This document shows positions 25,014-28,539 of a stretch of 28,539 nucleotides of DNA, piece by piece. Position 1 is the stretch's first letter. The number at the start of each line of letters is the position of its first letter. The DNA lies in the NCBI GenBank assembly GCA_047611425.1, contig JBLFWJ010000021.1, positions 1-28,539 of the forward strand. The letters run 5' to 3'. Under the pieces are notes generated by a model that searched no databases, was not told where the DNA came from, and was given only the letters and a program-made list of their open reading frames with translations. Source of the stretch: JBLFWJ01 sp047611425 (GTDB taxonomy: Bacteria > Bacteroidota > Bacteroidia > UBA10329). A program made the translations under genes and the position numbers.

Positions 25014-25320
25014 GACTGGTTGAGAAACCACTAGCAATTGAAACCTACGGGAAGAAAGAGCTTGAGATTCTTCTGATTAAATGAGGTAACGAGTTTGATC
25101 AATTTGTTCAGGCAACTGAGCAAATACCTCGGAAAAGGCAACTTAACCGAGTCTGTGATTAACAACTCTTCGGAGTTATTGAGTAGCAGGGAGGATAATC
25201 GCAAGATTGTACTTGTAAGAAGAGAAGTCACAATAACAGTAGCTTGTCGCTTTACATTCACTACGGTGATTGTGTAAGCAAAGCGGAGTCAGATAGCAAT
25301 ATCTGTCTCCGCTTTTGCTT
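25014..25320 (+). ncRNA. Candidate structured RNA: tandem hairpins with GNRA/UNCG tetraloops
   Basis: About 300 nt contain at least eight consecutive local hairpins, seven of them with stable tetraloops. (1) 25017-25030, 5 bp, GAGA loop. (2) 25051-25073, 6 bp, 11-nt loop. (3) 25102-25125, 10 bp, GCAA. (4) 25128-25151, 5+3 bp with an AA/AA internal loop, GCAA. (5) 25161-25180, 5+2 bp, TTCG. (6) 25195-25210, 6 bp, GCAA. (7) 25249-25279, about 13 bp with one mismatch and one bulge, TACG. (8) 25280-25315, about 15 bp with one T-T mismatch, GCAA, followed by TTTT-containing sequence that could act as a terminator. The strand is taken as plus because the GNRA/UNCG loops read correctly there and the last hairpin resembles a terminator. 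I see no tmRNA, RNase P or SRP RNA signatures. A 60-codon ORF with a non-ATG start covers part of it and looks accidental. Confidence 0.55.
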
Positions 25321-25340
25321 TGCGCAATTTTTTCCAACCA

Positions 25341-25373
25341 TTGACATCATGTATTAAATTGCGATACGATTTG
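25341..25373 (+). promoter_or_regulatory. Possible promoter of the coiled-coil/TPR gene
   Basis: TTG (25341-25343) is followed after 21 nt by TACGATTTG (25365-25373), which is TAnnTTTG with one extra base between TA and TTTG. It lies about 105 bp before the start codon, downstream of the last strong hairpin. The match is imperfect. Confidence 0.3.
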
Positions 25374-25479
25374 TGAATTGCGCCACCTTCCAACTTCAAC
25401 CTAGTCATCAGTGGGTTTTAGATGTAACAAAAATTCATTTTTTCGGTATCAGACAGTGACCAAAAAATTCACGCAATAC

Positions 25480-28400
25480 ATGTATCAATCCATGCAACGT
25501 AGGCCCAATTTCAATCTGGTCCTGCTGCTCGCGATGTTTACTCTATTCGGTGTTGTCCGCACAGCTTCTGGGCAGGATCTTACTTTGTCTGTTACAGGCT
25601 CGGTAAAGGAGGGATGGAAAAAACTAGAAGGGGCCCGACTGCAGGTTTTTAAAGATGGAAAATTGATGGATTCCCCGGTTCTAACAGCTGGTGATTTTAC
25701 ATATGTCTTTGAAACAAATTCGGTTTATGTAATGGATTTTTCCATGGGCGGATTTGTGTCAAAGAAGATTGAATTCAATACAGCGGTGCCATCTAACGCC
25801 AAAGGAGGTTGGGAACCATTTGAGTTTGTTGTGGAACTGTTCAAAGAGCAGGAAGGTCTGAACGAAGCGGTTTTCGCTAATCCCGTTGCCAAAATTAAGT
25901 ACGAGCCAATTCATAGCAATTTCGATTACGACATCGATTATACGATGGAGTTCCAGAATGCAGAGGAGGAGATGTTTGATGAATTTGAGGAGTTGCAAAG
26001 AATTCGAGATGAGGAAGAGCGAATGGTTCTTGAGGAAGCTGAAAAGGACAAGGCCAAAGCAGAGGAAGAACGTTTAGCCGCAGATAAAAAACGAGCAGAG
26101 GATCTAAAAAAAGCGAAAGAAAATTTTGCGCAGAAAAAGGAAGCGTTGCGTAATCAGCAATTAGCTAAAGCGCAACAGGAAAAGGATGACAAAGCCAAGA
26201 TAGCCAGTGAAGCTAAATCGGAAGAGGAGCACAGAACATTAGAGGCCAATCGAATGACGGATGAGCTATACGCCAAGTTGATTTCAGCAGGTGATAAGCG
26301 AATTGAGAGCGGGAATTTGGATGCAGCAGAACAAAGCTTCCAACAAGCAAAGGAGACGAAGCCGAAGGAGAAATACCCTCAGGAAAAATTGAATTGGATT
26401 ACCAAAGAGCGGTTTCGTTTGAAGGATGAACAGCTCGCAAAAGAAAAAGAATACAACAGCCTTATTAAGAAGGCATCCTCAGAATTGAGTGCTAAAAAAT
26501 ATGAGGAATCAAGGGTGTTATTCATTGCTGCTGCTGAGATTCGGCCAGATGATACGGTCGTCAAGGCAAAATTGGCGGAAATTGATGCAATCCTTCTAGA
26601 TATTACTGCAAATCAGAAAGAACAAGATGAACGACTGGCGCGGTTCGATGCATTAATGGCTCAAGCTCGGCAACACAATAAAGGTGGCCTTGGAGAGCAA
26701 GCATTGGCAGCGGTTAATGAGGCGTTGGTAATTCAAGAGAGTAGTAAAGACGCAAAAAATCTCAAAAGGGAGATTGAAGCAAGAGTTCAATCCAACGAGA
26801 AAGAGGCGCTCGCAGCGTCAGCAAAGCGTATTGAATTTAATCAAGCCATTAAGATTGCCGATCAACTTTATTCTGAAGAGAAATGGAAAGAATCTAAAAC
26901 GAGCTATTTATCGGCTCAGAAAATTCTAAAAGAAGAGCAACATCCCAAGGATAGAATTGCTTTGATTGATCAAAAATTGAAAGACCAAGCTGAATTAGCT
27001 GCCGATGTAGCCAAGAAGGAGCACGAATATAAAAAGGCACTAGCCGCAGGACAAAAAGCAATAGATGGAGGAAATTGGGATGAGGCGAAAAAGGAATTGA
27101 CAGTCGCTACTTCACTCAAACCTGATGAGCAAGAACCAAAAAACCTTTTAGCTCAGATAGATGAGCATACCGCATTAGTTGCAAAAAAGGAGAAGGAAGC
27201 AATGAAGAAGGCTGTTCAGCTAGCTGCCATGATCAATGCCGGTAAAGCATCGATTAAAGCTGGAAACTTAGAACAGGCTGGAACTGTAGTTAATGAAGCG
27301 TTGTCGCTGAGCCCTGATAATCCAGAAGTAATGTCATTAAAAACGGCTTTGGATAAGGGGAATGAAGCTAAAGCCAAAGCTGCAGCTGATGAACTTGCTC
27401 AAGAAGAAAAGGCTCGAAAGGAAGCTGAGCGACTAGCGAAATTGGAAGCTGATCGTTTGGCCAAGGAAGAAGCTGAGCTGGCTGCCAATGAGTTGAAGTT
27501 GAAAGAGCAGGTGGAAGAAGCCAAGCTTGCTGAGTTGGCCAGTGCGGCAGCCGAACAAGCCAAAGCTGACCAACAAGAGCGTGAGCGGTTAGCAAAAGAA
27601 GCAGAAGAAAAAGCAGCCAAGGAAGAAGAAGTTAGGCTAGCGGCCGCTAAGAAAGCTGAGGATGAAGCCGCTGCTTTAGCAGCAGAAATTGAGGCTGAAA
27701 GGCAAAAGAGATTAGAGGCAGGTCGAGCTGAAGCCCAACGCATCACGGCTGAAGAAGCGGAGAGGTTAGCAGCAGAAAAGGCCAAGCTGGCCGAAGAAAA
27801 GAGAATAGCGGATGAAGCGGCAAAGTCAAAGGCGAAGGAAGAGTCAGAGAGATTAGCGGCCGCCCAAGCTAAAATAGATGAGGAAAAAGTTAATCTAAAG
27901 TCAGAAGCTGAAAGACTTAGGAAAGAAGCTGAAAGTGCACGCATGGCTGCGGTGAAGGAAAAGGAAGAAATTGAGCGTCTAGCTGCAGAAGTATTCAAGC
28001 AAGAACAGGAAGAAGCAAGGGCCGAACAAGCTCGAATAGCTGCTGATAAAAAGGCGGATAAAGAGCGACTTGCCAACCTTGCTAAACAAGAAGAACGGGA
28101 AAGAAAAGCTTCTGAAAAAGCAAGGAAGGATAAGCATCGATCAGAAGAGTTAGAAGCACAAAAAGCTAAAACAAAGGCAGAAGCCGAGGAACAACAACGG
28201 ATTGAACAAAAGGAGATTGCTGCGTTGAAAGTGGAGCAAGATTTAGTCGCAGAACACGAAGCACTTGTTATGGAAGAGGAAGCCACAGACTTGCTTGCAA
28301 GTGAAATGGCTCGCGAAGAGTCAAGAATGAAGGCAATAGTTGAAGCTCAGGTTCGGAAAGAAATGGAGGCTGAGTACAATGATGACATCAAGCAGATTAA

Positions 28401-28539
28401 ACGAGATCGGCAACTGGTTGAACAAACTAAACGGCAACAAAACCGTGATGAAGAATTGGCCGCTCGTAAATTGGAACGAACGAGAGAAATTGCCGATGCA
28501 AGAGCGGAAGCTGCACGTAGAAATTCGGAAAAGCAGATT
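25480..28539 (+). CDS. Large exported protein: beta-sandwich, six TPR-like units, long coiled coil (3' end outside window)
   Basis: The frame is open for 1020 codons to the window edge with no stop. Starts at 25480 or 25492 both fit; the second gives a cleaner signal peptide (MQRRPNFNLVLLLAMF ... TASGQ). Residues about 35-115 form a carboxypeptidase-regulatory-like beta domain (LTLSVTGSVKEGWKKLEGARLQVFKDGK). A charged helical stretch follows to about 260. Six TPR-like hairpins begin at residues 264, 325, 389, 453, 517 and 581, each followed by a charged linker. From about 645 to the edge the protein is an Ala/Glu/Lys/Arg-rich continuous coiled coil, reminiscent of TolA. No enzymatic motif is visible. 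A periplasmic structural or scaffolding role is plausible; an OmpA-like or other C-terminal domain may lie beyond the window. Confidence 0.85.
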   Translation, partial: MYQSMQRRPNFNLVLLLAMFTLFGVVRTASGQDLTLSVTGSVKEGWKKLEGARLQVFKDGKLMDSPVLTAGDFTYVFETNSVYVMDFSMGGFVSKKIEFNTAVPSNAKGGWEPFEFVVELFKEQEGLNEAVFANPVAKIKYEPIHSNFDYDIDYTMEFQNAEEEMFDEFEELQRIRDEEERMVLEEAEKDKAKAEEERLAADKKRAEDLKKAKENFAQKKEALRNQQLAKAQQEKDDKAKIASEAKSEEEHRTLEANRMTDELYAKLISAGDKRIESGNLDAAEQSFQQAKETKPKEKYPQEKLNWITKERFRLKDEQLAKEKEYNSLIKKASSELSAKKYEESRVLFIAAAEIRPDDTVVKAKLAEIDAILLDITANQKEQDERLARFDALMAQARQHNKGGLGEQALAAVNEALVIQESSKDAKNLKREIEARVQSNEKEALAASAKRIEFNQAIKIADQLYSEEKWKESKTSYLSAQKILKEEQHPKDRIALIDQKLKDQAELAADVAKKEHEYKKALAAGQKAIDGGNWDEAKKELTVATSLKPDEQEPKNLLAQIDEHTALVAKKEKEAMKKAVQLAAMINAGKASIKAGNLEQAGTVVNEALSLSPDNPEVMSLKTALDKGNEAKAKAAADELAQEEKARKEAERLAKLEADRLAKEEAELAANELKLKEQVEEAKLAELASAAAEQAKADQQERERLAKEAEEKAAKEEEVRLAAAKKAEDEAAALAAEIEAERQKRLEAGRAEAQRITAEEAERLAAEKAKLAEEKRIADEAAKSKAKEESERLAAAQAKIDEEKVNLKSEAERLRKEAESARMAAVKEKEEIERLAAEVFKQEQEEARAEQARIAADKKADKERLANLAKQEERERKASEKARKDKHRSEELEAQKAKTKAEAEEQQRIEQKEIAALKVEQDLVAEHEALVMEEEATDLLASEMAREESRMKAIVEAQVRKEMEAEYNDDIKQIKRDRQLVEQTKRQQNRDEELAARKLERTREIADARAEAARRNSEKQI

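Noticed and set aside
25095..25277. 60-codon open frame with a non-ATG start inside the 25.0-25.3 kb spacer
   Set aside because: The composition is not protein-like, there is no credible start, and the region is better explained by consecutive hairpins.
27399..28286. 295-codon Ser/Ala-rich open frame on the minus strand
   Set aside because: It is the antisense of the Ala/Glu/Lys-rich coiled-coil gene; stop-free antisense frames are expected from such codon composition, and the product is low-complexity with no family features.

Overview
The window looks like chromosomal DNA of a member of the Bacteroidota, probably a marine or freshwater flavobacterial lineage. The evidence is: the tig-clpP-clpX order typical of that phylum; a type B ribosomal protein L31 of the flavobacterial form; a broken esterase ending in a type IX secretion (T9SS) sorting domain; many SPII lipoproteins; TAnnTTTG -7 promoter boxes; and mostly absent Shine-Dalgarno sequences. 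The species cannot be named from this stretch.

Layout. 1-908 is the 3' end of an unrecognised helical-repeat protein. A tRNA-Leu(UAG) follows at 1039-1120, then the proteostasis block tig, clpP, clpX (1246-4764). A Bacteroidota-type dispersed repeat and a bidirectional terminator separate clpX from a minus-strand run (7612 to 4863): a beta-helix lipoprotein, a small lipoprotein that overlaps it by 4 bp, and a sterol-desaturase-family membrane protein. rpmE2 lies divergently, with its own terminator. A 1105-residue FG-GAP/UnbV lipoprotein (11468 to 8151) has a perfect 18-bp palindrome just upstream of its start. A tight plus-strand cassette (11647-14907) encodes a polysaccharide deacetylase, a GNAT acyltransferase and a GT4-like glycosyltransferase, which fits synthesis or modification of a surface glycan. 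msrA (lipoprotein form) follows.

Two genes in 15.8-18.9 kb are broken. A tandem-domain universal stress protein has an in-frame TAG at codon 45, and a secreted PHB-depolymerase-like esterase has a frameshift. An intact TPR/SPOR-like protein lies between them. Next is a lipid-related block: a TetR regulator divergent from alkB (alkane monooxygenase-like), with a multi-half-site inverted-repeat operator between them. Convergent to alkB are acyl-CoA-binding protein, a retinol-saturase/CrtISO-like FAD oxidoreductase and a small unknown protein. An M61 glycyl aminopeptidase with a PDZ domain follows.

The most unusual stretch is the 596-bp gap at 24884-25479. Roughly 25014-25320 holds a tandem series of hairpins, most of them capped by GNRA or UNCG tetraloops. 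This suggests an unannotated structured RNA that I cannot match to tmRNA, RNase P RNA or SRP RNA. The window ends inside a very long exported protein (at least 1020 codons). It has a beta-sandwich-like N terminus, six TPR-like units (five with an exact 64-residue period) and a long Ala/Glu/Lys-rich coiled coil.
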